A stretch of 64,000 bases of DNA. Source: Helicobacter sp. 11S02596-1. GTDB taxonomy: Bacteria > Campylobacterota > Campylobacteria > Campylobacterales > Helicobacteraceae. Shown piece by piece: positions 27,796 to 36,215 of this stretch (position 1 is the stretch's first letter; each line of letters opens with the position of its first letter). Position numbers and translations under genes: made by a program. The stretch spans positions 35,864 through 99,863 of the forward strand of contig NZ_MLAM01000009.1 in assembly GCF_002272825.1 (NCBI RefSeq). Direction: 5' to 3'. The notes beneath the pieces are model-generated. The model saw only the letters and a list, made by a program, of their open reading frames with translations, ran no database searches and had not been told where the DNA came from.

Positions 27796-29186
27796 TGTTG
27801 CCCTTCGTGTGCTTGGGCCCTCAAAGCATAATCATACAAATCAGACATCCCCAAAACCTTATCAATAAGCATTTTGGATCTCGAGAAAATGCCGTTTTTT
27901 TCCTTGCCGACCCAAAGGGTGGTGATAACGACACCCCCGAGGATATTTTCTTGCTTTGAAAACATCTTCGATGTCGAAATACTCCACGCACTATGGGCAA
28001 CCATCGCCTTGCCCTCATATGTCCCGATATAAAGCATAATATGCCCTTTTAGCCACAAAATCGTCGCAAATGGCGTGGCGTGCTTGATAATATATTGTTC
28101 TTTTTCCTTAGCATTATAAGCACTCAAATCGATCATATTATTGGCATATTTAGCTTGAGAGGCGGAATTTCGAGGCAAAAGTATCCCAAAATTAGCAAAG
28201 CTATCCCTGGTGAATGCTGAACAATCCCGATTTTCAAGCAACCCGCCCCAGCCATAGCGTTGCCCCATCATCGAGTTGATGATTTCAGCCATCGAATTGA
28301 CATCCATTTTTTTAGGGAAAGGGCTAAAGTCGGCTTCATTGATTTTTGATACCAATAAGCTCGCATAACCATCAAGATTTTTTTTATAAACATAAACCTC
28401 TTTAACACGGCTTGTATCGGCATTTTTTTTGCCATTTGATGAATTTATTCTATCTGGCTTGAGGGCAAAAATCTCACCAATGCGTGCTTGGGTCAAAAAT
28501 TCTCCCTTAGAATCATACAAAGGGATTTTATCTTTGTTGGGGACAAGGTAGTTTTTTAGCGATAATAAATAATCCATATCTTTTTGGTGGATCTTAGCAA
28601 TATCGCTGGATTTGACCCAGCCATACACAAAGCTACTTTGGATATGTGCCCATTCTTTAGAAAGGTCAAAATGCGTAATCAACACCGGCGTGCCTTGAAA
28701 TATCAAAGAATTTTGCCAACGATCAAAGGGGTAGCCCTCAGGCGAATTGTAACGGGGCTTCTCGCTAGGCACAGCACGCACGCTTGTATCTGTCGTGATG
28801 ATGGCTTTGATAGAAGCACTGGGATAATTTTTTAGATCCATATCTTCATAAATTTTGCCGGTGTATTCAAGCGAATTTTTTTTGAGATTCTCACCATATC
28901 CGGGATATTTTAGCAACGCAGGGGCCGCCCAGAATACCGCATTTTTGTCTTGATCTACCTGCATCGTTGTCCAAGGAGAAAACCACACGTTCAAATAGCT
29001 CTCTTTGAGTTCTTCTAATGCTTTGGGCGGGAGGGCGATGCTTTCATTTTGTTGGATATAAAAACTCGCGTCTTGAGGCAAGGACAAATCCGCTAATGGA
29101 ACATCTTTACCCGCACAGCCTACCACAAAAAGTGTGATTACAAGCACGCTCAAAAATTTTGTAATCACTGATAAATTTATCTTCAT
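27792..29186 (-). CDS. SH3-domain NlpC/P60 lipoprotein peptidase
   Basis: A 464-residue lipoprotein (lipobox VVGC, Cys24). After SH3b-type domains (WxxxxxxxxYGWVKSSDIA region near 175-200) comes an NlpC/P60 papain-like domain with catalytic Cys in NRDCSAFT, His in KGHIMLYIG and a following AHSAW. Such enzymes cut peptidoglycan stem peptides. In H. pylori a similar gene adjoins mqo. Here it leads straight into znuA through an ATGA overlap and itself overlaps the ArsC/Spx-like stop. Confidence 0.87.
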   Translation of the reverse strand: MKINLSVITKFLSVLVITLFVVGCAGKDVPLADLSLPQDASFYIQQNESIALPPKALEELKESYLNVWFSPWTTMQVDQDKNAVFWAAPALLKYPGYGENLKKNSLEYTGKIYEDMDLKNYPSASIKAIITTDTSVRAVPSEKPRYNSPEGYPFDRWQNSLIFQGTPVLITHFDLSKEWAHIQSSFVYGWVKSSDIAKIHQKDMDYLLSLKNYLVPNKDKIPLYDSKGEFLTQARIGEIFALKPDRINSSNGKKNADTSRVKEVYVYKKNLDGYASLLVSKINEADFSPFPKKMDVNSMAEIINSMMGQRYGWGGLLENRDCSAFTRDSFANFGILLPRNSASQAKYANNMIDLSAYNAKEKEQYIIKHATPFATILWLKGHIMLYIGTYEGKAMVAHSAWSISTSKMFSKQENILGGVVITTLWVGKEKNGIFSRSKMLIDKVLGMSDLYDYALRAQAHEGQQ

Positions 29187-29533
29187 AGCCCACCAAAGAT
29201 TTCTTGATAACGCACGCTATCAAAACCAACAACCACATTATCGCCATCAAATTCATCGATAATCGGGCGTTTGAGTAACAACGGGTATTCGTGGCAAAAA
29301 GCTATCTTGCCTTCGGTATCCAAATCCATATCTTTAAGCCCCAAACGCTTGTAAGTCGTGCCTTTGGCATTCAAAACAACCTCGATCCCTTGCGCGCGAA
29401 CCCATTTTTTGATGTCTTTTAAATCAGGCTTTGTAGCCTTGAGATCCACAAATTCATAAGCGATATTTTTGGCGTCAAGAAAATGCCGTGCTTTTTGAAC
29501 GCTACCACAATTTTTAATTCCAAATAATCTCAT
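29183..29533 (-). CDS. ArsC/Spx/YffB-family thioredoxin-fold protein
   Basis: A 116-residue protein beginning MRLFGIKNCGSVQKARHFL. The family has a CxxC or CxxS/T motif; here it is CGSV, so only one Cys is present, as in YffB-type members rather than true arsenate reductases. The middle KGTTYKRLGL and the RPIIDEF segment also fit. The start at 29533 follows AAGG by eight bases. Substrate unknown. It is coupled to the downstream lipoprotein gene. Confidence 0.82.
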   Translation of the reverse strand: MRLFGIKNCGSVQKARHFLDAKNIAYEFVDLKATKPDLKDIKKWVRAQGIEVVLNAKGTTYKRLGLKDMDLDTEGKIAFCHEYPLLLKRPIIDEFDGDNVVVGFDSVRYQEIFGGL

Positions 29534-29566
29534 TAAGTTGCCTTTTGGTCGGGATTTTAGCATTTT

Positions 29567-30025
29567 TTATTCAATAGAAATTTTAAAATAATGCGCTAAT
29601 AGATTTTTCACGCCCGTATTAATCATTGCATAAACCGCCTCAAAACCCTTGCCATCTGTGTAATGATACGGATCAGGCACATCAGCATTTTTCAGCCCAA
29701 AAGCACCCAATTTCACGATCTTAGAACGCACAAACCCCATCGCTAGCAAATCAGCAACATTGCCCTTATCCATCGCAACAATCACATCGAAGCTATCATC
29801 TTGATACGGGCTGATTTTCCGACTTCTAAGAGATGAAATATCAATGCCATATTTTTTTGCCACATTTATCGAACCCTCACAAGGAGGCTCACCATCGTGC
29901 CACCCAGATGTCCCCGCTGAATCGATATTTGCCTCCAAGCCAAGCTTAGAAACATAATGCCTTGCAATCCCCTCTGCTAAAGGCGAACGACAAATATTAC
30001 CCAAACATACAAATAAAATATTCAT
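29567..30025 (-). CDS. Low-molecular-weight protein-tyrosine phosphatase
   Basis: A 152-residue enzyme with the P-loop CLGNICRS (Cys7, Arg13) at the N terminus and the general-acid DPYHY near residue 120. It hydrolyses phosphotyrosine and may act on capsule or stress kinases; no partner kinase is adjacent. The start is set by the family N terminus; the longer reading to 30112 overlaps the divergent promoter region. Confidence 0.9.
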   Translation of the reverse strand: MNILFVCLGNICRSPLAEGIARHYVSKLGLEANIDSAGTSGWHDGEPPCEGSINVAKKYGIDISSLRSRKISPYQDDSFDVIVAMDKGNVADLLAMGFVRSKIVKLGAFGLKNADVPDPYHYTDGKGFEAVYAMINTGVKNLLAHYFKISIE

Positions 30026-30082
30026 TCCTGCACTTTGCTTAAAATCGAAATTACGCCCGCAAAAGGCTAAGTAAATTTCAAG

Positions 30083-30088
30083 TATAAT
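30083..30088 (+). promoter_or_regulatory. Putative -10 box of the metallophosphoesterase gene
   Basis: TATAAT 35 bases upstream of the start codon at 30123, in the divergent gap with the phosphatase gene. No clear -35. Confidence 0.45.
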
Positions 30089-30122
30089 ACAAAAATTTAT
30101 GTTAATTTTCAAAAGGATACCG

Positions 30123-31280
30123 ATGGAAGATACCCCCCAGATTGCACAGATGCAAACCTTTTTGTTCCCGTTTTTGGCTTCAATAGTTTTTTTGATCCTG
30201 CATTTGATTGTATATTGGGGTTTGTTTTATCGCCTTAGCAACTCCAAGACCATCCGATTTTTCTTCAAAGCATTCACAACGCTAAACTTTGGGGGCACTA
30301 TCGCTTATATGTTTGTAAGACAATACCCCCTCCTCCCCGAGCCACTTTATCTGCTTTTGTCTATATCTATAGGTGTGGTGTTTTCCTTATTTGTCGCCGC
30401 AGTGATTTATCAATTTTTGGGTATTTTTATCCGTTTTGTCTCAAGCAAAAACAAACGCACCACGTATCGCAAATATCTCCAACGATCGGTGATAGCACTC
30501 TCTGTCATTTATATTGGCTATGGTATTTATAATGGCAATCGCACGCCTGTATTAAAAAATATCTCCATTCCTATAGCCAATCTAAGCACACCGCTCAAAA
30601 TCGTCCAACTCAGCGATGTGCATATCGGTGGGTTGATCGAAGAAAGCCGTGTGAAAAATATCGTGCAACTTGTCAATGAAGAAAATCCTGATATTATCGT
30701 GCTAACAGGCGATATTGTCGATACAAGACTAAAAAACGTCGCCCGTGCTGTAGATGAACTCGGGAATCTACGGGCAAGGTATGGGGTTTATTATGTGCTA
30801 GGCAATCACGAATATCTCCACGATATTGACAATATCATCGAAAAGATGAAAGAACTCGGTTTCCACGTTCTCATCAATCAAAATGTCCTCATTTCTCAAA
30901 ATGGCGTCCCGCTCATCAATATCGCCGGCAATGCTGATCTTATGGGCAAACGGATGGGTTATCTCGAGCCTGATCTTGACAAAACTTTTGCGGGTATTGA
31001 AAGCTCGGTGCCGACCATCTTGCTTTCCCACCAACCAAAAATCATCGAAAAATTACAAAACAAACCCGTTGATGTCATCTTGAGTGGGCATACACACGGC
31101 GGGCAGATTTTCCCGTTTAGTCTGGCGGTCTTGCTCCAGCAACCCTATTTGATGGGACTGCATAAAATTGGTGAAAATCGTTATGTATATATCAATCAAG
31201 GCACGGGATTTTGGGGACCGCCAATGCGTGTAGGCACGCATTCTGAAATCAGCATTATTAAACTATTCCCCAAAACATAA
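30123..31280 (+). CDS. Membrane-anchored calcineurin-like metallophosphoesterase
   Basis: A 385-residue protein with four N-terminal membrane segments (to about residue 145) and a C-terminal metallophosphoesterase domain. Metal ligands: LSDVHIGG, LTGDIVD, LGNHEY, and SGHTHGGQ. This is the YkuE-like arrangement; relatives act on UDP-activated or lipid-linked substrates, but the substrate here is not known. The start at 30123 follows AAAGGA by seven bases and excludes eight residues of a longer reading. Converges on hisS with a 9-base gap. Confidence 0.87.
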   Translation: MEDTPQIAQMQTFLFPFLASIVFLILHLIVYWGLFYRLSNSKTIRFFFKAFTTLNFGGTIAYMFVRQYPLLPEPLYLLLSISIGVVFSLFVAAVIYQFLGIFIRFVSSKNKRTTYRKYLQRSVIALSVIYIGYGIYNGNRTPVLKNISIPIANLSTPLKIVQLSDVHIGGLIEESRVKNIVQLVNEENPDIIVLTGDIVDTRLKNVARAVDELGNLRARYGVYYVLGNHEYLHDIDNIIEKMKELGFHVLINQNVLISQNGVPLINIAGNADLMGKRMGYLEPDLDKTFAGIESSVPTILLSHQPKIIEKLQNKPVDVILSGHTHGGQIFPFSLAVLLQQPYLMGLHKIGENRYVYINQGTGFWGPPMRVGTHSEISIIKLFPKT

Positions 31281-31289
31281 AAGGGGACT

Positions 31290-32612
31290 TTATTCCTTGA
31301 TGATTTCTAGGGCTTTGAGAAAACTCAAACGCTCCAGTTGCATCCCAGAAGTCATATTTTTTAGCGTGATGGTTTTGCTTGCGTATTCTTCATCGCCGAT
31401 CACAACGACAAACTCGTGTCCCTTGCTGTCTGCATAGCCAAATTGTTTTTTGAGTTTGTGGATCTCTGGATAAACCTCCGTAGCGACTTGACTACGGCGA
31501 AAAGACTCGGCAAGCTTATGGGCAAAACCAAAATACGCCCTATCCATACAGATAATCAGCACCCGAGCGCTCGTGGATTTTGCACTCAAAAGCCCGAGTT
31601 CTTCAAGACCTGCCAACAACCTATCAATGCCGATAGACGCACCCACGCCACTCATATTTTCTTTTGAAAATGTGCGGGTGAGATTGTCATACCTACCCCC
31701 CGAACACACGCTACCGAGATTTTTTAGGCGATTGAGCGTGGTCTCATACACGATACCGGTATAATACCCCAACCCCCTAGCGATGGAGAAATTCACCCGA
31801 TAGGTATCCGGGTCCATCTGCAATTCTGTAAGAATGCCAAAAAGCTCTTCAAGCTCTTCAATGCCTTTTTTGAGTTCTTCATTCCAGTCTTTGAGGTGCT
31901 TGATTTCACAGAAAAACTCATCGCTCGCCCCGATTTGCTTGATACTCATCGCTTCGAGCAAGCCTTCAATTTTCTTATCAGGGAGGCAAAGCTCTTTTTT
32001 CAATTCCTCACAAACACCATCTTTGCCTATTTTTTCGAGCTTATCAATAACCCGCAATGTCGTATCGATATTTTTTTTCTCCAAGATTCCAAAATACTTG
32101 CAAATCCCATTCAAAATCTCCCGATGATTGAGCCAAACGGTGAATTCTTCGATATTTAAAGCGACCATCGAAGCATAAATCACCTGCACAATCTCCGCAT
32201 CACAAGCGATATTCTCACTCCCGATAAAATCAAAATCGCATTGCGTAAATTCCCGATACCTGCCCCGTTGCGCACGCTCCCCACGGAAGACATTCCCGAT
32301 GACATAGCGCTTAAATGGCAAACCAAGCTCGCTATGGTATTGCGAAATAAATCGCGCTAAAGGCACGGTCTGATCAAAGCGCAACGCCACATCCCGATTG
32401 CCGTGATCTTTGAAACGATAAAGCTCTTTTTGGATCTCCTCGCTCCCTTGTTTGACCAAAATATCTGCATATTCGAGATGAGGGGTTTCAATAGGCACAA
32501 AACCAAAGCTTTCAAATACGCTTGAAACTTTCGATAATAATCGTGCTTTTGCCATCGCCTCTTTGGGTAACCTATCTTTAAATCCGCTCAATGTTCGGGG
32601 AACAACCAACAT
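31290..32612 (-). CDS. hisS: Histidyl-tRNA synthetase
   Basis: Class II synthetase of 440 residues. Motif 2 [18 protein letters not shown], histidine-specific RGLGYYTG and GGRYDNL, and a C-terminal anticodon-binding domain are clear. Length is normal. Divergent from waaF. Confidence 0.95.
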   Translation of the reverse strand: MLVVPRTLSGFKDRLPKEAMAKARLLSKVSSVFESFGFVPIETPHLEYADILVKQGSEEIQKELYRFKDHGNRDVALRFDQTVPLARFISQYHSELGLPFKRYVIGNVFRGERAQRGRYREFTQCDFDFIGSENIACDAEIVQVIYASMVALNIEEFTVWLNHREILNGICKYFGILEKKNIDTTLRVIDKLEKIGKDGVCEELKKELCLPDKKIEGLLEAMSIKQIGASDEFFCEIKHLKDWNEELKKGIEELEELFGILTELQMDPDTYRVNFSIARGLGYYTGIVYETTLNRLKNLGSVCSGGRYDNLTRTFSKENMSGVGASIGIDRLLAGLEELGLLSAKSTSARVLIICMDRAYFGFAHKLAESFRRSQVATEVYPEIHKLKKQFGYADSKGHEFVVVIGDEEYASKTITLKNMTSGMQLERLSFLKALEIIKE

Positions 32613-32720
32613 CGTTTATTGCCTCTTTTGATTTTTTTAGTCGCTACATTCATCATTAATGTCTAAATTTTAGCCACTTTTGTGTAAAATTCAGTTTAAT
32701 TTAATCTCAAAAGGGCGTGG

Positions 32721-33770
32721 ATGAAGATTCTATTGCGTTTGCCAAACTGGCTCGGCGATGCGGTGATGGCAACGCCTGCATTAGAACTGCTAAAGAATCA
32801 CTACCCCAAAGCCTCGTTGAGTATCGTAGGCACACAGGCGGTATGTGGGCTTTTTGAGAGAGACCCGTGCGTGCAGGCGGTTTTTGTCGATGAAACCAAA
32901 AAATCAAAATCACGCCTACTCGCAACCTACCAGCTCGCCAAACAAATCGGCAAGCACGATATTGCGATCACTTTTACCAATAATATTTTTTCGGCATTGC
33001 TTTTGTTTTGGACAAAAACCCCGCTAAGAATCGGCTACGCAAAAAATCTCCGCTCGCCCTTTCTTTCGCATCCCCTCGCATTCCATTCTGGTTATCACCA
33101 AGTCCTCACATATGCCCATCTCCTTTCGCCCCTATTTTCAGGTGCATACAAGCAAAATCAAGACAAGATGTTTTTGGATGCGACCTCTTTAGATGTCCCT
33201 GCCCTCAAGCTCATAGCGTCAAAAAAACCCTATGCCTCTGAAAAAAAGACAAAAATCGGTATCAATCCCGGGGCAGCATTTGGGAGTGCGAAACGATGGC
33301 TCAAAGAATATTTTGCCGAGACGATTTTATCGCTCATACAAAAAGACTACGAAGTCGTGCTGTTTGGGAATCAAAGCGATGAAGAGATGATGAATGAAAT
33401 AATCACGATTGTCAAAAAACTCGCCACACAACAAAAAATCCTCGAAAATATCACCGATCTAACAGGCAAAACCACCATCACATCATTGATCGATACCATC
33501 GCTACTTTGGATTTGTTTATCACCAATGATAGCGGTCCTATGCATATCGCCACAGCATTACAAATCCCACTCATTGCGATATTTGGACCTACAAATGATA
33601 AAGAAACCTCGCCTTGGCGACACAAAAATGCCGTGATTTTAAACAGAAGCCTCCCCTGTGCGCCTTGCAAAAAACGCACCTGCCCACTAGATCATCATAA
33701 TTGTATGAAACTCATCACACCCGATGAAGTCATCGCAGCAACAAATAAACTCCTTGCTAGGAAACCATAA
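32721..33770 (+). CDS. waaF: ADP-heptose:LPS heptosyltransferase II
   Basis: Glycosyltransferase family 9 enzyme adding the second heptose to the LPS inner core. The 349-residue product starts MKILLRLPNWLGDAVMATPA and holds the ADP-heptose site NDSGPMHIATALQIPLIAIF followed by GPTNDKETSPW. The C-terminal CAPCKKRTCPLDHHNCM is also typical. AAAGGG precedes the start. The stop overlaps the next start (TAATG). Confidence 0.93.
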   Translation: MKILLRLPNWLGDAVMATPALELLKNHYPKASLSIVGTQAVCGLFERDPCVQAVFVDETKKSKSRLLATYQLAKQIGKHDIAITFTNNIFSALLLFWTKTPLRIGYAKNLRSPFLSHPLAFHSGYHQVLTYAHLLSPLFSGAYKQNQDKMFLDATSLDVPALKLIASKKPYASEKKTKIGINPGAAFGSAKRWLKEYFAETILSLIQKDYEVVLFGNQSDEEMMNEIITIVKKLATQQKILENITDLTGKTTITSLIDTIATLDLFITNDSGPMHIATALQIPLIAIFGPTNDKETSPWRHKNAVILNRSLPCAPCKKRTCPLDHHNCMKLITPDEVIAATNKLLARKP

Positions 33771-34354
33771 TGCAAATCGATTTCAAGCACGCCAGCCCAC
33801 TAACTAAATACAAAATCTTAAGCAATACCATCACGCCAAGACCCATCGCTTGGATCAGCACCACCGATGAAAATGGCATTATCAATCTTGCCCCATTCAG
33901 CTTTTTTGCCCCCATCAGCCCCAATCCTGTGGTGTTTTCTGTCTGTATCACGCCCAAAAGCGATGGTTCGATGAAAGACACACTCAAAAATATTTTGGCA
34001 ACCAAAAAAGCTACGATTTGTATGTGTGATGAAAAAAATCTAAAATCCCTCAACCAAAGTGCGACAGAGCTTGAATACGGGGTGAGTGAGGCTTTGAGAT
34101 TTAACATTGCACTTGAAGTCATAGAAAATGGCTATCCCCCTATCATCAAAGGGAGTTTGGTCGCTTTTATGTGCGAACTCTATGATGTTTTAGCCATCTC
34201 GCAAGATTCCAAGCCTGTTTTGCTGGAAGCCTCAAGATGTTTCATCGATGATAAAATCTACCAAGAAGATCTAAAATTTATACTAAAAAACGTCGGCAGG
34301 GTGGGGAAATATTACCAACTCCCTAGCGAGTGGGTAGATCCTAAAAATCTCTAA
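33770..34354 (+). CDS. Flavin reductase-like FMN-binding protein
   Basis: A 194-residue member of the flavin reductase/DIM6-NTAB split-barrel family: ITPRPIAWISTTDENG and NLAPFSFFAPISPNPVVF near the N terminus bind FMN. Relatives pass electrons from NAD(P)H to flavin or have unknown roles. It is coupled to waaF by a one-base overlap but no shared pathway is evident. Confidence 0.85.
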   Translation: MQIDFKHASPLTKYKILSNTITPRPIAWISTTDENGIINLAPFSFFAPISPNPVVFSVCITPKSDGSMKDTLKNILATKKATICMCDEKNLKSLNQSATELEYGVSEALRFNIALEVIENGYPPIIKGSLVAFMCELYDVLAISQDSKPVLLEASRCFIDDKIYQEDLKFILKNVGRVGKYYQLPSEWVDPKNL

Positions 34355-34388
34355 ATCCACAAAATAAGACCAAAATCAAACCCGCAAA

Positions 34389-34898
34389 TCAAGCGACCAA
34401 TGCACCCTTGCTAAGGTAATCAATCATCTGAAGCTTTTGGACAAGCTGGCTGATTAAACCTTTCATCTCCATACTCAAATTGTCATTCCTGATGATTCTA
34501 TTGAACGCATCAAAACTCAATTTTGGGCTTTCTTTTGCCAAAAAATCGACAGCAATCATATCGTTGTTGCTGATAACATTTTCATTTTTGAGGGTTTGTG
34601 CCATCGAGATAAAAGAATCGACATTTTTAAACCCGCCAGCAACCTGATCTTTGATGTTTTGAATGCGGGTATATTCTTGTGATGGCAAAAATTCATCGTG
34701 AATGTTTTTGATACGCCCAAGATGGCTGGAGGAATTTTTGTCAATTTTATCACCACCAACAGGCCCGCTTTTGCCCACATTTGAGGCAATATCTGCGGTG
34801 AGATTGGGCGAGACATCAGGAGTGATATCTTGGCGATAACGGCTAGAAAAAATATCTTTGAGGCTACTAGCGTGATTGGTGTGATTTTGGATTTCCAT
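34389..34898 (-). CDS. Hypothetical protein, probable RpoN-dependent flagellar accessory
   Basis: A 169-residue soluble protein, disordered for the first 60 residues and mainly helical thereafter, ending in a Leu-rich helix (GLISQLVQKLQMIDYLSKG). I do not recognise a family from sequence. A well-spaced sigma54 promoter lies directly upstream, which in Helicobacter usually marks flagellar genes. Size and control recall HP1076, a FliS co-chaperone of H. pylori, but that is inference only. AAGGAG precedes the start. Confidence 0.65.
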   Translation of the reverse strand: MEIQNHTNHASSLKDIFSSRYRQDITPDVSPNLTADIASNVGKSGPVGGDKIDKNSSSHLGRIKNIHDEFLPSQEYTRIQNIKDQVAGGFKNVDSFISMAQTLKNENVISNNDMIAVDFLAKESPKLSFDAFNRIIRNDNLSMEMKGLISQLVQKLQMIDYLSKGALVA

Positions 34899-34930
34899 AC
34901 GCTCTCCTTAAGAATAATATTCTAAAAGGA

Positions 34931-34949
34931 GAAGCAAAAACTATGCCAA
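34931..34949 (-). promoter_or_regulatory. Sigma54 (RpoN) promoter
   Basis: On the minus strand TTGGCATAGTTTTTGCTTC has the GG (34947-34946) and GC (34935-34934) dinucleotides exactly 12 bases apart, with TTGGCA and TTGCT flanks close to the RpoN consensus. It would start transcription about 24 bases before the gene at 34898. Confidence 0.75.
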
Positions 34950-34998
34950 CTAAATTTTCCCAACCGCTAAAGCAATTGGGATTTCTGCCTAAGCAGAT

Positions 34999-35856
34999 TT
35001 AAATGCTTTTATCTTTCTCGCCCAAATCATTCCCATCTAAATCGTTTCGGTCCAAATTGCCCCCATTCAAATCATTTTGAACGCACAAAAGCTCGTAGGC
35101 AAGCTCAATTTCACGGAGTTTCTCAAACGATTGTGTTACAAAGCTTTTGTTGAGATTTTTGATATCAAAGATATTTTGTTTCGCTCCCAAAACCAAATCT
35201 TTAAATTTCCCCTCCAAATCTTGGGATGAAAAATCCTCTCCTAAGCCAAAAATCTCGAGCGCTTTGGGGCGATCCATTTGTATTTTTGTCTCATTTTGTG
35301 CTTCAAATGCATCATAAATGCGATTAAAATCTTCATTGCCAAGCTCCAAAAAGGCTGCAACATCAATGATATTTTCTTTTTCATCTCCATCGAGTTTGCC
35401 CCCGACATAGGCTAATGCGAACAGAAATTCAACAAGCTTCAAACGCTTTTTGTATTCCCCATAACTCAATGCCAAAAAGTCTTTGCATAATTGGTCTAAA
35501 TCCCCAAGATTTTCATCATCACCAATCATTCTCAAACTCTCGATAGGATTTTCAACGCCCTGCATTTGCGAAGCCATATCTTCAAACATTCCCTCGACCA
35601 TCAATCGCCTGATTGTGGGTTCTTTGGTGCTTTTTAGTGTTTTGGCAATGATAGCTGTGAGAATTCCAAATTCGGTCTTTTTGATCTTATCAAGCGGGCT
35701 GGTTTGCACATAAGGGTCTTGAGACAAATCATATTCTTCCATTTCGGGCTTTGTGTCTCTAAACTGCACCGAAATAGGATTTTTCAGATACTCTTGTAAC
35801 GTGATATAGAGATAATACACTACAACGCCTGCCAGTATTAATAAAACAATATCCAT
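34999..35856 (-). CDS. Membrane-anchored TerB/DjlA-like protein
   Basis: A 285-residue protein with one N-terminal membrane helix (about 2-18), then a helical region resembling the acidic TerB/DjlA domain (LVEFLFALAYVGGKLDGDEKENI near 150-172 in pieces). A C-terminal helical part (ALEIFGLGEDFSSQDLEGKFKDLV) looks like a J-domain without the HPD motif. The final 15 residues are Asn/Asp/Gly repeats. Role unknown; chaperone-associated function is a guess. Starts 11 bases after the upstream gene. Confidence 0.65.
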   Translation of the reverse strand: MDIVLLILAGVVVYYLYITLQEYLKNPISVQFRDTKPEMEEYDLSQDPYVQTSPLDKIKKTEFGILTAIIAKTLKSTKEPTIRRLMVEGMFEDMASQMQGVENPIESLRMIGDDENLGDLDQLCKDFLALSYGEYKKRLKLVEFLFALAYVGGKLDGDEKENIIDVAAFLELGNEDFNRIYDAFEAQNETKIQMDRPKALEIFGLGEDFSSQDLEGKFKDLVLGAKQNIFDIKNLNKSFVTQSFEKLREIELAYELLCVQNDLNGGNLDRNDLDGNDLGEKDKSI

Positions 35857-35867
35857 ATCTTTCCTTT

Positions 35868-36179
35868 TTAACGATTTTTAAATTTATTTCTCAATTCTCT
35901 TTTTCTTTTTTCTTCACGCTCCTGATTGGCTTTGTGTAAGCGAATCTGCTCCTCTTTTTGTTTGGCTTCAAGTGCGAGCCTACGCTCACGCTTCTTTTTG
36001 AGCTGTTGCATATAGTCTTCTCGCTTTTCTGGGGATTGAAATTCAATGGGCTTCATCAACAAGATAAAAAGCATAAAGATAAACAAAATCAGCGCCGTTG
36101 CTGGGGAATTTTGCCCACCGATATGATACCAAATACCCCCGATGAAACAAGCTATCAAGACTTTAAAAAATATCTTCAT
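35868..36179 (-). CDS. Small membrane protein with charged coiled-coil tail
   Basis: A 103-residue protein with two membrane helices (about 4-18 and 27-43) and a C-terminal helix very rich in Lys, Arg and Glu (QLKKKRERRLALEAKQKEEQ). No family recognised. Lies between the 521-residue gene and the TerB-like gene in one minus-strand run. Confidence 0.65.
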   Translation of the reverse strand: MKIFFKVLIACFIGGIWYHIGGQNSPATALILFIFMLFILLMKPIEFQSPEKREDYMQQLKKKRERRLALEAKQKEEQIRLHKANQEREEKRKRELRNKFKNR

Positions 36180-36215
36180 TCAAACAATCCTGATAAAAAA
36201 CTAGTTTGATTCAAA

